The notes beneath the pieces were generated by a model, which was not told the origin of the DNA, did not search any database, and worked only from the letters and a program-made list of their open reading frames with translations. Positions 1 to 9,337 of a stretch of DNA of 64,000 nucleotides are shown in pieces. Every line of letters begins with the position of its first letter. Position 1 is the first letter of the stretch. Origin of the DNA: Acidipila sp. (GTDB lineage Bacteria; Acidobacteriota; Terriglobia; Acidiferrales; UBA7541); assembly GCA_010365215.1 (NCBI GenBank), contig JAAFGT010000001.1, positions 111,415 to 175,414 of the forward strand. The letters run 5' to 3'. The position numbers and the translations under genes are program-made.

Positions 1-1133
1 TCTTTCAGCTCGTCCAGCCACTGCGCATAAGCATTATCGCTCAGCGAGTACTCCGCAGGGCTGGTATCCCTGCCGGTATCGAAGTCGATGTTGGCCAGGC
101 GAAGCGAGTTTGTGCGGACCTCTTCGAGATAGTGTTGGTACTGGTCTACTGTGCCATTGAGGCTCTTGAAGTACAGCTCCTCGGTCTCGGGGGTCGGGTT
201 CTTGAAACCCAGCGCCCGGAACGGGCCGATTCGGGGCATCACCCGGAAGATCACCGCGAGCAACTGGGTGAAGAAGCCCCCCTTGGTGTAATCATTGCCC
301 CATTCTTTTTCGTATTCCGCACGCGAAAGACGGTACAGAAACTTCTGCTTCTGGAAATCGGGGGTATCGCGCATGAGCTGCGCCTTGTGGGTCTGCAGCG
401 CGATCTTGGTCATCTGCGGGATCAGCCGGGAGATCGCAAAACGATAAGTGCCGATGGCCAGATCCTCGCGTGGCAGGGCATCTTTTATTTCGATTCCATA
501 CACGATGGGAAAAACCCGCTCCAGCAGGGGCTTAGAAACCTGGAATCCGATAAAATCGTGGTACTGGTCCGAGGTGTAACGGTTTTTCGCCACCTGCACC
601 ATGTCAAACCCGAATTCGGTCTTCAAGTGCGCGACTTTATCCTGCGCGTACCTCACCGAATTGCCGAACTTGGCGCGCAACTCCGGATATTGAATGGCTA
701 CCGATCGGTTCACCGCGGGGTGGCCGGAAATATCCGAGGCATAGTGCGCCAGCGCGCCCAGTGCGAACGCCAGCTCGTTGGGGTCCTTACTTTCACGGAT
801 CATCGCCACCACGAAATCGCCGCTGCGAACGTAATGGAGCATGTCGCTGAATAGCTTGCTGCCGAATGGGTAGTAACCCAGATCCTGGATGACTGCCCCA
901 CCATAAGCGTAGGCGTGCGCTTCTTTGAGCTGCACTTCCGTCAAGCCGGGATATTGCTTGAGAAGGATGGGTTTGAGCTCTTTGAGCCACAGCAGGTCCA
1001 CGATTTCTTCGTGCGTGAGAACGGAGTAAGCCAACGAATCAGTGGCGCCCATTAACAGCGCAAGAATCAGAACGACGCAATGTATATAACAACTCCGCCA
1101 GACATTGCTCGCTCGCGTAACGGGTTTTTTCAT
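1..1133 (-). CDS. Zinc-dependent phospholipase C family protein (3' end outside window)
   Basis: The reading frame is open from an ATG at 1133 to the window edge (377 residues), so the C-terminus is missing. A hydrophobic stretch at about residues 18-34 ending in an Ala-rich site looks like a signal peptide. After it comes YSVLTHEEIVDLLW (about 36-49) and further on GALAHYASDISGHP (about 127-140), whose His/Asp spacing fits the metal-binding helices of the zinc-dependent phospholipase C / S1-P1 nuclease-like fold (Zn_dep_PLPC, PF00882). Proteins of this family in Acidobacteria are exported and mostly uncharacterised; hydrolysis of a phospho-ester is the family expectation and is not shown here. 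The gene is separated by about 190 bp from the next minus-strand gene, with nothing evident between them. Confidence 0.8.
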   Translation of the reverse strand, partial: MKKPVTRASNVWRSCYIHCVVLILALLMGATDSLAYSVLTHEEIVDLLWLKELKPILLKQYPGLTEVQLKEAHAYAYGGAVIQDLGYYPFGSKLFSDMLHYVRSGDFVVAMIRESKDPNELAFALGALAHYASDISGHPAVNRSVAIQYPELRAKFGNSVRYAQDKVAHLKTEFGFDMVQVAKNRYTSDQYHDFIGFQVSKPLLERVFPIVYGIEIKDALPREDLAIGTYRFAISRLIPQMTKIALQTHKAQLMRDTPDFQKQKFLYRLSRAEYEKEWGNDYTKGGFFTQLLAVIFRVMPRIGPFRALGFKNPTPETEELYFKSLNGTVDQYQHYLEEVRTNSLRLANIDFDTGRDTSPAEYSLSDNAYAQWLDELK

Positions 1134-1327
1134 GGTGGCGTCACTTTATCAAATGCGACTTCTAATCACTAGGATGATCATGAGATGGAGGTCCACTCCC
1201 AGCCTCTGTTTCGAAAGCTTATCATGCGACCATCGTGGCAGAGCACCGAGAGTGCGAGAACCAAGAACTTACGGTTCCAAGCAGCTCCTTCTCAGTGCTC
1301 TCGCCACCCTAAAACCCGCCGCGCGGG

Positions 1328-3163
1328 TTAGCGAATAATTCTGGCCGAGTACAGCATCTGTTGGAAAGTGCTTTCAAAATTCTGAAAGTCGCCTTCCGGA
1401 GCGGTGAACACAAAAAATAGCAGGCCTTGAGGGCGTGAAACGGTGACCAGCCAGTTAGTCTCCCTGCCGCCTAATGGCGATTCGTTGGAGAGATAAGTTG
1501 AAACCCCGTCCTGACCATCGACGGTAATGTCCTGATGGCGCCGAACGATCCTCATATTACGATTCGACTGGCGGAAATCGGCGACCAGTTGATCGGTGTC
1601 CTGCTCCAACTGCAAATGCGTGGAAGAGTTCTGAGCCGACCCTTGCCCATACCCACGCGGCTGCAACTGCTGGCCGTTATTGCTATCCCTGTGTGGATCG
1701 TAGATGTTCACGAGTACTCCGTAGGCCAAGGCTTTGTTGCCACTGCCGTCGTCGACCATTCCATTGGCGGGGGCAAAGGTCACGGCATCGCCCTGACCAT
1801 AGGCCTGCCAATTGTCCGGATAGCTGAGTTGCAAGACGGAGTTGGAGAAGTTTTTAACGCGCTCGGAAGGCCAATCCACTTGCGAATTGGTTTGCGTACC
1901 GCCCGGAGTGCCATTGCCATACGCCGACTGATCCTGCTGCGTGGGAATCGAAACCTGCTGATTTTCGGGAACGGTGACTTGATGGCGCACGCCACCCCAT
2001 TCGTAAGTAATGTTAAGCGTCTTTGGCTCATTGGGGAGGGGATCGCCGCCCAGGGACGAATTGTTTACCTGCATGTCCAGGCGATCGTTTTGCACTTGTG
2101 ATTGCAACTGCTGGCGAACATCCGCGAATGTGTCGCGGGCGCCGTAACTGGCCGCCAGGATTTGCAATCCTCTGGAATTTCGACGTGTACCGGTCGAACC
2201 CCCATTGGGGTAACCGCCATTGGGGTATCCGCCGTTTCCGCTTCCGCCGGTGCTGCCCTGCAGCTGCCGCTGACCCTTGGCTGGAGGCGGGGGCAGGGAT
2301 CGCACGTAGCGCTTGATCTGGTCGAATTCCGGGGAATTCGTCATGGCGTTGCCGCGCGGTGCGCCGAGCTTGTCAACTTCCGTGGCGGTACGCTCCACGC
2401 GCCGGTCCGGGCTCGGGTGGCTAGCGAAGAACTGGATGTGGTGCCCGCCTTTGTCTAGCTGCTGGAGTTTTTCGAGAAACTGCGTCATGCCTCGCGGGTC
2501 GTAGCCGCTGTCATAAAGAATCTGCGTGCCCATTACGTCCGCCTGGCTTTCGTCGGTGCGGGAATATTTCAAAAGGATGGAATTTAATGTGAAGCCGGCG
2601 CCCAGCTGCGCCAGCATCGCCCCGGTGGAGTTGCCCATCAGCCCGCCCAAAATCGCCAGCGGCAACTGCGCGGCAGACGCTTTACTGGCTTGATTCGTTC
2701 CGTGGCGTAGTGCTACGTGCGAGGTTTCATGGGCCATGACGCCGGCCAATTGCGCTTCTGTGTCGGCGATTTCCAGTACGCCGCGGTTTATGTAAATCCG
2801 CCCGCCGGGAAGCGCGAAGGCATTCACGGCCTTGTCGTTCACCGCCCGGTAGGTATACGGAAATTTATATCCCGGTGCATGCGTTGCAAGCCGCTGGCCA
2901 AGATTATTCAGGTAATTATCCACGCGCGCGTCGTTGAGCATGGGAACCTGGCGCTCAACGTCTCGAGCGGCCTGCTGCCCCACCTCAACGTCCTGCTGCG
3001 GAGAAAACATGTTCCAGCCTGGACTCAATGCTGTGCGCTGGGCTGAAGCCAGCGGCGCCAGTACCAGCATAAATGCAGCCACCAGCGCCAATGCTTGCCG
3101 CATGCTCTGACGCAAATTCACGGCTTCAGCTACCGTTTGCTCCCGATCACCCGTCTTGTCCAT
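1328..3163 (-). CDS. Secreted M48-family zinc metalloprotease
   Basis: This is a periplasmic or exported M48 peptidase of the BepA/LoiP type. The zinc site HETSH lies at about residues 145-149, and the third ligand, in TDESQAD, at about 205. A hydrophobic segment followed by ASAQ at about 25-42 is a signal peptide. I chose the ATG at 3163 because a GGAGG Shine-Dalgarno sits 4-5 bases upstream; the ATG at 3175 overlaps that same motif and would add four residues. The protein (611 aa) is longer than a minimal M48 protease. A Gly/Asn/Pro-rich linker with YPNGG repeats (about 310-330) leads to a C-terminal region of roughly 280 residues, the last 150 forming a compact domain (around NSVLQLSYPDNWQAYG) that I cannot assign. 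The likely role is envelope protein quality control, by family inference. Confidence 0.9.
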   Translation of the reverse strand: MDKTGDREQTVAEAVNLRQSMRQALALVAAFMLVLAPLASAQRTALSPGWNMFSPQQDVEVGQQAARDVERQVPMLNDARVDNYLNNLGQRLATHAPGYKFPYTYRAVNDKAVNAFALPGGRIYINRGVLEIADTEAQLAGVMAHETSHVALRHGTNQASKASAAQLPLAILGGLMGNSTGAMLAQLGAGFTLNSILLKYSRTDESQADVMGTQILYDSGYDPRGMTQFLEKLQQLDKGGHHIQFFASHPSPDRRVERTATEVDKLGAPRGNAMTNSPEFDQIKRYVRSLPPPPAKGQRQLQGSTGGSGNGGYPNGGYPNGGSTGTRRNSRGLQILAASYGARDTFADVRQQLQSQVQNDRLDMQVNNSSLGGDPLPNEPKTLNITYEWGGVRHQVTVPENQQVSIPTQQDQSAYGNGTPGGTQTNSQVDWPSERVKNFSNSVLQLSYPDNWQAYGQGDAVTFAPANGMVDDGSGNKALAYGVLVNIYDPHRDSNNGQQLQPRGYGQGSAQNSSTHLQLEQDTDQLVADFRQSNRNMRIVRRHQDITVDGQDGVSTYLSNESPLGGRETNWLVTVSRPQGLLFFVFTAPEGDFQNFESTFQQMLYSARIIR

Positions 3164-3271
3164 TTTTTCCTCCATTAACTCATCGGCTCTTCTAGCTCAT
3201 CGGCTCTTCCGAGCCCGTTGATTACGTCGCTCGTACCAGAACTTTCTCGCTCGCCGTGTTGCGGCCTAAAA

Positions 3272-3964
3272 TTAATTCTTAACTTTGATAGTTACAGGCT
3301 CGACGAGAGGAAACCGCAACCGGGTTTCTGCCGGCAGACTGACTTCCATCTTCCCTGTTGCTGCCGCCACTGCAGTCCCTCCGCCCGCGCCCGCTCCCGC
3401 GCCGATGGCCGCGCCCTTGCCGCCCCCAATAATGCCGCCAAGCAGTGCGCCTGCCGCTGAGCCGCCACCGATGAAGATCAGGTTGTGCTTCATGTGGCCT
3501 TTGCCCACGCTGCGGGTGTCGCCGGTGTGGAGTGTGTACCGCGTGCCCCCCACTTCGACCGAGGTGAGCGCGAGCTCCAGACGGCCAGGGTCATGCAGCC
3601 GGCCGGAGGATTTCGCCTCTACCACGCGCCCCGTAGCGTGAGCGCCGTGGGGGATCACCGTCTTGCCATCTACGATCACAGGCTCGGTCACATCGGCGCT
3701 GAATTCCTCCCCAGCCCGGCTGTTTGCGCTGGAAAGGGATTGGTTCAGCGTGACGGCGATCACTGTGCCGTCGGGAAGGGTTACCGGTTTTGTAGTCTCA
3801 AAAACCCTTGCCAGTATTCCTTTGGATGGCGCTTTCGCCGCGTCGCTCGCCGCGCTGTTTGGGGTGGTGATGTCGGGAGTTGAGGTGCACCCGGCCAGCC
3901 CCAGAGTTAGCGCCAAGAGTGGAGCTGCGGAGGTCCGTGCAATTGTCATGTAGAATTTGTGCAT
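3272..3964 (-). CDS. Glycine-zipper lipoprotein
   Basis: A 230-residue protein with a lipobox (LGLAGC, Cys26), so predicted to be lipidated and anchored in the envelope. The middle section is a small beta-rich domain that mentions no catalytic motif I recognise. Around residues 165-200 there is a Gly/Ala-rich glycine zipper (GGxxGGxxG spacing), a membrane-associating element common in envelope lipoproteins. The start at 3964 is supported by GGAAGG four bases upstream. It lies about 100 bp downstream (in transcription direction, upstream) of the M48 gene on the same strand and may be co-transcribed with it. Function unknown. Confidence 0.75.
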   Translation of the reverse strand: MHKFYMTIARTSAAPLLALTLGLAGCTSTPDITTPNSAASDAAKAPSKGILARVFETTKPVTLPDGTVIAVTLNQSLSSANSRAGEEFSADVTEPVIVDGKTVIPHGAHATGRVVEAKSSGRLHDPGRLELALTSVEVGGTRYTLHTGDTRSVGKGHMKHNLIFIGGGSAAGALLGGIIGGGKGAAIGAGAGAGGGTAVAAATGKMEVSLPAETRLRFPLVEPVTIKVKN

Positions 3965-4380
3965 AACGCCTTCCTTTGCCGTTGATCGGGCTTCTTTATC
4001 GCGCCATGCAGAGCTGGAAGAGCTGGCGAAGAATCTCAGTATTCACACGAGTCAATAATCGACGCGCGCTAAGGTTGACGTCTGACTCCCTACATTCGAT
4101 GCTATTAGCGCACAGGAAGGAAGTCTGTTCACTTCTGGACACACTACTTACGTCCGTTACCGCAATGTTTTGATGCGATTATGGGCGATGTTAATTTTGG
4201 ACCGGGTGCGCTTTGCGGAGGATCCGAGAACGTGCCGTGAGGCCGCAACACACTTTGTTAGGGCGTCTTTTTCTGCGGAAAGACTGAGGTACAGAATAAT
4301 GTACGGGAGCGGGACTGGAGCGAGAAGCCTTCAGTTGATACTTCTCGCGCCAGCATGCGCGCTCCGCTACTCCGAATAAG
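3965..4380. other. Intergenic region, no gene seen
   Basis: No convincing coding frame on either strand. A perfect 8-bp inverted repeat (GCGAGAAG at 4320-4327, CTTCTCGC at 4341-4348) lies about 30 bp beyond the stop of the GlcG-like gene. It lacks a T-run on the minus strand, so it is at best a weak terminator. Confidence 0.5.
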
Positions 4381-4773
4381 CTAAAAAGCTGCGGCGCCTG
4401 CCTCGGCTACGGCATGGTCCTGGTCCCCGGACCCACCGCTCACGCCGATGGCCCCGACCACCTTGCCTGCCTTCTTGAGAGGAATACCGCCCGCGAAAAT
4501 CATGATTCGCCCGTCGTTCGAAGCGTGAATGCCGAAGAACTGGCCGCCGGACTGCGAGTGGGTGGCCAAATCCTTGGTGGTGATGTCGAAGGCGCGCGAA
4601 GTATAAGCCTTCTTCTGGGAGATATCGATGCTGCCCAGCCACGCTCCGTCCATGCGCACATGGGCCACAATGTTGCCGCCCTCATCAGCCACCGCAATAT
4701 TCATGGGCTGTCCAATCTCCGCCGCTTTCTTTTCCGCGGCGGCAATCACTTTGCGTGCCTCTGCTAACGTCAT
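4381..4773 (-). CDS. GlcG/HbpS family heme-binding protein
   Basis: A 130-residue protein whose whole length matches the GlcG/HbpS fold (PF03928). It opens with a helix (TLAEARKVIAAAEKKA), continues with MNIAVADEGGNIVAHVRMDG and the KAYTSRAF segment, and ends with the Gly-rich GAIGVSGGSGDQDHAVAEAG strand-turn-helix. Family members bind heme or act as accessory proteins of oxidative or glycolate metabolism; the actual ligand cannot be read from sequence. No signal peptide is seen, unlike some extracellular HbpS proteins. A small possible gene lies 18 bp upstream on the same strand. Confidence 0.88.
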   Translation of the reverse strand: MTLAEARKVIAAAEKKAAEIGQPMNIAVADEGGNIVAHVRMDGAWLGSIDISQKKAYTSRAFDITTKDLATHSQSGGQFFGIHASNDGRIMIFAGGIPLKKAGKVVGAIGVSGGSGDQDHAVAEAGAAAF

Positions 4774-4791
4774 TTCGCCATCCTCCGAAGT

Positions 4792-5034
4792 TTAATTTTT
4801 GTCCGGCCCAGACTTTGACGCGGATGACTGGCCCGGGCCTGTTACTGCGAGCATCTGCTGATTGCCTGGCCCGTACGTGACCGCGCCTCCCACCTTTGGC
4901 CACAGGCTGGCGCGGTAGGCGACGCCAATCCCGCTCGGTACGGGCTTCCCTCCGAGTTGATCATCCACGTGCTCCAGGACGATGTCCCCCTCGCAGATCG
5001 GCGAAACAAAAAGAATGCTTACGCATAAAAGCAC
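4792..5034 (-). CDS. Small hypothetical secreted protein (uncertain)
   Basis: An 80-residue frame starting with GTG at 5034. The first 15 residues are hydrophobic (LLCVSILFVSPIC), as in a short signal peptide, and the frame ends 18 bp before the GlcG-like gene on the same strand, which would fit a two-gene unit. No family is recognised and no clear ribosome binding site is visible, so this may be a chance frame. Confidence 0.3.
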   Translation of the reverse strand: MLLCVSILFVSPICEGDIVLEHVDDQLGGKPVPSGIGVAYRASLWPKVGGAVTYGPGNQQMLAVTGPGQSSASKSGPDKN

Positions 5035-5354
5035 ACAAAGAATGAGTGACTTACTGGACCGATTTTCCTGGATTCTATGGTGTCCAAATATACCGCAGCC
5101 GGGTGATTTTCGAAAATGATTCGTTGTGGAAGAAAAGCAGCGGACTGAAAAGCAATTACAGCAAACTGATTTTAGCCGTCTGGCTACCTTGCGTGATATT
5201 CACTTGGCTAGCAACCACTTGGACTGCGCGGTCCGTTTCTGCGCCCCGAAGTTTCGAGGAAGAAGTTTGCGGCGTGGAGAATCCGGTTCCCCTGATGGCT
5301 ATCGGCCCTTCGCACGATTCGAAGAGCCGATAGCTCAGGAGTTCTTGGTTTCGT
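5035..5354. other. Intergenic region, no gene seen
   Basis: Somewhat more AT-rich than its surroundings. Short frames occur on both strands but none has a family match or a start signal. It separates the GlcG-like gene from the end of the OmpA gene. Confidence 0.4.
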
Positions 5355-7034
5355 TTAGTAGGTTGCGCCTTCAGGCACCCACACGATGTCGATGCGCTGA
5401 TTGGTTTTCCCTGCGCCTTTCTCACCCCCCGCAGCGCGGGTAGCAACGCGGGATGCATCGACTCCCTTGTCGGTCAGATACTTCTTCACCATGTCAGCGC
5501 GATCTTGCGCCAACTTGGCAGACCGCTTCTCGGCCGGGTCGGCATATCCAATCAGGAGCACCGAGGACTTGGGCTCGTTCTTCAGACGCAAGGCCACATC
5601 GTCCAGGACGCGCTTGCAAACGTTGTCCGCGCGGGAACTGCTTGCACGGTAGTTGCACTCGTTCGTCTTGCTGGCTTGCGGAGGTGCAGGTGGTGCTTGC
5701 ACTTCCACGGCTGCCGAGCAATCCGCGGCCCCGCCACGGCCGTCTTCTACACGGCCGGTGATGGTGTAGCTGCCTGCGGCCAGGCCTGTGGAGTCAAATT
5801 CGGTGGTCGCGCCCGTGCCGGTCAGTTTTCCGGCAGACGTACGCCACGAATAGGTCAGGGGATCGTTGTCCGCATCAGTGGCCGTAGCGGTGATTCTAGT
5901 GCGCTCGCCCGGCTGAATGGGACTACGTTCGACCGCGCAGGTCATAACTGGTGCGCGATTCGCGGGCGCTGCGACGGTAACATCCGCCGAACAATCCGCG
6001 GCGCCCCCGCGGCCGTCATCGACATGTGCCTTGACCGTGTAATTGCCGGCATTCAGTCCGGTGGAGTTCCAGCGCACTTCAGCGCCTGTGCCGTCTACCG
6101 TGCCCCCAGTTGCGGTCCAGGTGTAATTTAGAGGGTCGCTATCGGGATCGCTGGCCTGGGCACGTACGATTACGACGTCTCCAGCCCCGGAGGTAACCGT
6201 CGACTTGTCCACCGAACAGGTGGTCACCGGCGGACGGTTGGGCGGCGGCGGGGGAGGATTTCCGCCAAAGCGGAAAACGACTCCCGTCGAGAGACGTATG
6301 TTATTCCGCGCGGATCGTTCTCCAGCAATCGTGGAAGGATCCCTGAATCGTGTCATCAAGTATTCTGCCTGAACCAGCCGGAGGGCGAAGTGCCTGCGCA
6401 CCTTGACGTCTAGTCCGCCTCCCAGCGCCATGGCGAACACGGTTTCTGACGGCAGCGGCGTGCATACAGGAGAGCCCGTGCAGGCAACGACCGTTACAAT
6501 CTTTGCGTTAGCAACTCCGAAGAGCGCATGTAGAAACGGGGTCCACCTCTCGTGACGGAAGGAATAACGCGGACCACCCATATACATGAAGAAGTCTCCG
6601 TTGGCGTCAACAACGCGCGAAGTGCCCGGTCCGTTGAATTGCAATTCGGACGCGTGATAGCCGGAAAAGTCGCCAACCAGGCCCCAATGCCGGTTGAAGT
6701 TAATTGCAACGTTTGCGTCGCCGCCGTGCAGCGAAATGATTCGATTGCCAACGTCCTCGGGAACACCGCGGATATACGAATACCCCAGGAATAACTCAAC
6801 CTTAGGAAACAGGACGTCGTCGTAGGTAGCCCTCGGAGCGGTGCTCGCTCGGGGCGTGGTGTTCGCGGTCGTTTGCGTGGGACTAGAGTCTGAGCCTGCA
6901 GGCGGGGTCGAGACTCGAGAAGCGCTCCGTGAGCTCGACGAGTCATCTTTCTTCGCCGTGTCATCCGCCCAGAGTGGGGATGCGAGTGCAGCAACAACCG
7001 CCAGAGTGCCAAACATCCGCGCTACGAGTTTCAT
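5355..7034 (-). CDS. OmpA-family outer membrane protein with beta-barrel and PKD-like repeats
   Basis: Domain order in this 559-residue protein: signal peptide (MKLVARMFG...ASPLWA), a Ser/Thr/Pro-rich linker, an outer-membrane beta-barrel of about 190 residues (VELFLGYSYIRG... to LRLVQAEYLMTRF), a PPPPPP hinge, two PKD/Ig-like repeats of about 95 residues, and a C-terminal OmpA peptidoglycan-binding domain (VLLIGYADP ... KLAQDRADMVKKYL). The repeats share the hallmarks DPDSDPLNYTW / DADNDPLTYSW and DGRGGAADCSA. The ATG at 7034 has GAGGG seven bases upstream and starts the signal peptide; an ATG at 7085 would add an unlikely leader. The probable role is a structural link between outer membrane and cell wall with an exposed or periplasmic Ig stalk. 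Confidence 0.88.
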   Translation of the reverse strand: MKLVARMFGTLAVVAALASPLWADDTAKKDDSSSSRSASRVSTPPAGSDSSPTQTTANTTPRASTAPRATYDDVLFPKVELFLGYSYIRGVPEDVGNRIISLHGGDANVAINFNRHWGLVGDFSGYHASELQFNGPGTSRVVDANGDFFMYMGGPRYSFRHERWTPFLHALFGVANAKIVTVVACTGSPVCTPLPSETVFAMALGGGLDVKVRRHFALRLVQAEYLMTRFRDPSTIAGERSARNNIRLSTGVVFRFGGNPPPPPPNRPPVTTCSVDKSTVTSGAGDVVIVRAQASDPDSDPLNYTWTATGGTVDGTGAEVRWNSTGLNAGNYTVKAHVDDGRGGAADCSADVTVAAPANRAPVMTCAVERSPIQPGERTRITATATDADNDPLTYSWRTSAGKLTGTGATTEFDSTGLAAGSYTITGRVEDGRGGAADCSAAVEVQAPPAPPQASKTNECNYRASSSRADNVCKRVLDDVALRLKNEPKSSVLLIGYADPAEKRSAKLAQDRADMVKKYLTDKGVDASRVATRAAGGEKGAGKTNQRIDIVWVPEGATY

Positions 7035-7106
7035 TGTCAGTCCCTCACTTGGGCTTCGCGATGCGCCTGCTTGAATCGAAGGCATGATCTATTGACCTCA
7101 TTTTTT

Positions 7107-7145
7107 GTGCCGGAAGGCGTGAAGATTGGATACACCTTCCGGCAC
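7107..7145. repeat. Perfect 11-bp inverted repeat between two envelope genes
   Basis: GTGCCGGAAGG (7107-7117) and CCTTCCGGCAC (7135-7145) form a perfect stem with a 17-base loop. It lies just past the stop of the ice-binding lipoprotein gene. On the minus strand it is followed by an A-run, not a T-run, so it is not a textbook terminator for that gene; it could act as a stability hairpin or attenuator. Confidence 0.6.
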
Positions 7146-7159
7146 GCCAGATAGCTGTC

Positions 7160-9337
7160 CTATGGAACGTTGATGACCGTATTTACCACGGTCACCGAAG
7201 AAATGAGACTGAGCGCCCTGCCGTTGAGCGTCGTGACTGTCCCCGCGCCGGCAGTGGAGATCACAACGCCGGAGTTGGCGATGATCGTTCCGACCATGGT
7301 GCCGCCGCCGCCGGGATTAATCGTCGCCGCCGAGCCGACCTGCCAGTAGACGTTCTGCGGTTGCGCGCCGTTGATAAGAATTACGTTTCGCGGGAACCCG
7401 GGGGCTCCCACGGTTAGTGTTGAGGCGATCTGGAACACCCACACGGCGTTCGGATTGCCCTGTGCATCGAGGGTCAGATCCGAGCCGGTGATCATGAACG
7501 AGACACCTGTGTAGACACCAGGAGTGAGAGTCAAGCCACCGAGTTGGCCTGCCCCAGCAAACGGACCTGGGGGTAAAGCTGCCATGGCATTGTAGGCATT
7601 CGTCGCGTCAATTAACGCCTGTGTGGCGGCCGCCAGTGTCGCGGCGGTGCCTTCGTTCGGGCAGGCAACGGTTGGCGGCGGAGGCGCCGTATTAATTACT
7701 CCGTTAACGACTCCCATATTTAGGGGAGTCTCCGTGTAGGTGCAGGCGTTTCCTGGCAAGCTGGTGTCGTGGAACCCAGTGACCGCCGTCGAAACAGCGG
7801 TGGTTCCGATACCGCCGTTGTTTATCTGCGTCAGTATCCCTTGGTTGGTCATACCCGCGCCGCCACCGAAGATTCCATAAGCGGCCGCCGTTCCAAGGTT
7901 AATTGGCCCTGGTCCGCCGCCTATAAATGGGGGCCCGGTGGTGAAGGACCACGGGTTCGATACCGGACCAGCAGCCAGGGCGTTTCCGGAGACGTCCTTC
8001 GCGCCCGTGGAAACGTTAGCTGTATACACAGTGTTCATCACCAAGGGAGCATTGGGCGTAAATGTCGCAGTGGAAGTGCCGGCAACGTAAGTAACCATTC
8101 CCGCAACCGGAGTTATTCCTGGTCCCGTCAACGTGAACGTTGTCGCATTGATGGTGGTCGGATCCATGGGTGCGCTGAATGTGGCGCTTACCGCGGCATT
8201 GAGCTGCACTCCCGTAGCGGCATTGGCCGGGCTGGTGATAGTGATCGTTGGCGGAGTCACGTTCGGGGTTGTCCCGGTCGTAAATGTCCACGGATTCGGC
8301 ACTGGGCCAGCAGCCAGCGCAATGCCCGTGAGGCTCTTAACCCCATTGACGCCGGACGCGATGGTGGCGGTAAAAAGCGTGCTGGGTGCCAAAGCGGCCG
8401 CGGGAGTGAACAACGCAATGTTACCTACCAAAGTGACCGCACCGGCGACGGGAGTGGCGCCTGGGCCGGTAACGGTAAAGGTCGTGCCGTTAACGGTCGT
8501 GGGGTCCATCGCCGTGCTGAACGTCGCTGTGATCTGCTGGTTCGTGGGCACATTCGTCGCCAGATTCGCCGGGTTGGTGGCGATGATTGTGGGCGGAATG
8601 ACGCTCGGTGCCGCACCGGTCGTAAACATTGAGACGAAGTTCGCCGCCAGCGAATTGCCCGCGGCGCTGGTCGCCCCGGTGGTTACCGTGAACGTGTAGA
8701 CCGTGTTGGGCAGCAGATTGACTGCGGGCATAAACGTCGCGGCGGTCCCGTTCGCAGACGGAGTGACCATGCCGGCGACAGGTGTCATGGCCGGTCCGGT
8801 CAGAGTGATCGTCGTAGCATTTAGCGTGGCCGGATTCATGGGCTCGCTAAAGAATACGGAAACTTTCTGATTTAACGGTACGGCAGTGGCGCCATTTGCC
8901 GGCACAACCGAAGTTACGAATGGGATGGTGCCGGTAGTAAATGTCCAGGGATTCGGTACCAAGCCGGCCACGAGGGCATTGCCCGCCGGGTCGGTTACGC
9001 CGCCGCCGATGGCTGCCGTGTAGACGGTGCTGGGCAGCAGGTTCGCGGCAGGAGTGAACGTAGCCGTCATGCCGGCAAAGGTGACTGTGCCGGGGATCGC
9101 CGCGCCACCCGCGGGCGTCACCGTAAAGTTCACCGTGCTGATCGATACAGGATTTATCGGCACATTGAACGTTGCGTTGATGGTCGCGTTGACCGGCACT
9201 CCGATAGCGCCATTTACAGGATTCGTGGCAACGATGAACGGTGCAGTGAATCCAGTCTGTTCGCGCCCGCACCCGGCCGCAAAAACGCCCAGTACGATAA
9301 TCAGAAACCATGCAGAGCTAAGCTTGAATTTGCGCAT
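7160..9337 (-). CDS. Ice-binding-family (DUF3494) lipoprotein with four Ig-like domains
   Basis: The 725-residue protein begins with a lipoprotein signal (VFAAGC; the ATG at 9337 has GGGGAG upstream, and the upstream ATG at 9376 has no such support). Four consecutive SbsA-type Ig-like (Big_5) repeats follow, each opening with a variant of NPxNxATxVxxNxxxxxTFxxPMxPxT and ending WTFTTG or similar. The last 250 residues are a DUF3494 ice-binding-type domain, from INLGTAAAYGIFGGG to the end, with the typical LTPGVYTGVSF, AVWVFQIASTL and NVYWQVGSAATI segments. Relatives bind ice or act as adhesins holding cells to surfaces; which applies here is not decidable from sequence. The next gene on the strand is an OmpA protein with Ig-like repeats. 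Confidence 0.88.
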   Translation of the reverse strand: MRKFKLSSAWFLIIVLGVFAAGCGREQTGFTAPFIVATNPVNGAIGVPVNATINATFNVPINPVSISTVNFTVTPAGGAAIPGTVTFAGMTATFTPAANLLPSTVYTAAIGGGVTDPAGNALVAGLVPNPWTFTTGTIPFVTSVVPANGATAVPLNQKVSVFFSEPMNPATLNATTITLTGPAMTPVAGMVTPSANGTAATFMPAVNLLPNTVYTFTVTTGATSAAGNSLAANFVSMFTTGAAPSVIPPTIIATNPANLATNVPTNQQITATFSTAMDPTTVNGTTFTVTGPGATPVAGAVTLVGNIALFTPAAALAPSTLFTATIASGVNGVKSLTGIALAAGPVPNPWTFTTGTTPNVTPPTITITSPANAATGVQLNAAVSATFSAPMDPTTINATTFTLTGPGITPVAGMVTYVAGTSTATFTPNAPLVMNTVYTANVSTGAKDVSGNALAAGPVSNPWSFTTGPPFIGGGPGPINLGTAAAYGIFGGGAGMTNQGILTQINNGGIGTTAVSTAVTGFHDTSLPGNACTYTETPLNMGVVNGVINTAPPPPTVACPNEGTAATLAAATQALIDATNAYNAMAALPPGPFAGAGQLGGLTLTPGVYTGVSFMITGSDLTLDAQGNPNAVWVFQIASTLTVGAPGFPRNVILINGAQPQNVYWQVGSAATINPGGGGTMVGTIIANSGVVISTAGAGTVTTLNGRALSLISSVTVVNTVINVP

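Noticed and set aside
132..854. A 240-codon plus-strand frame
   Set aside because: It is antisense to the phospholipase C-family gene, which has a signal peptide and family motifs.
7769..8632. A 287-codon plus-strand frame across the Ig repeats
   Set aside because: It is an antisense shadow of the repeated, GC-rich Ig-domain coding sequence; its translation is low-complexity and rich in Arg and Gly.
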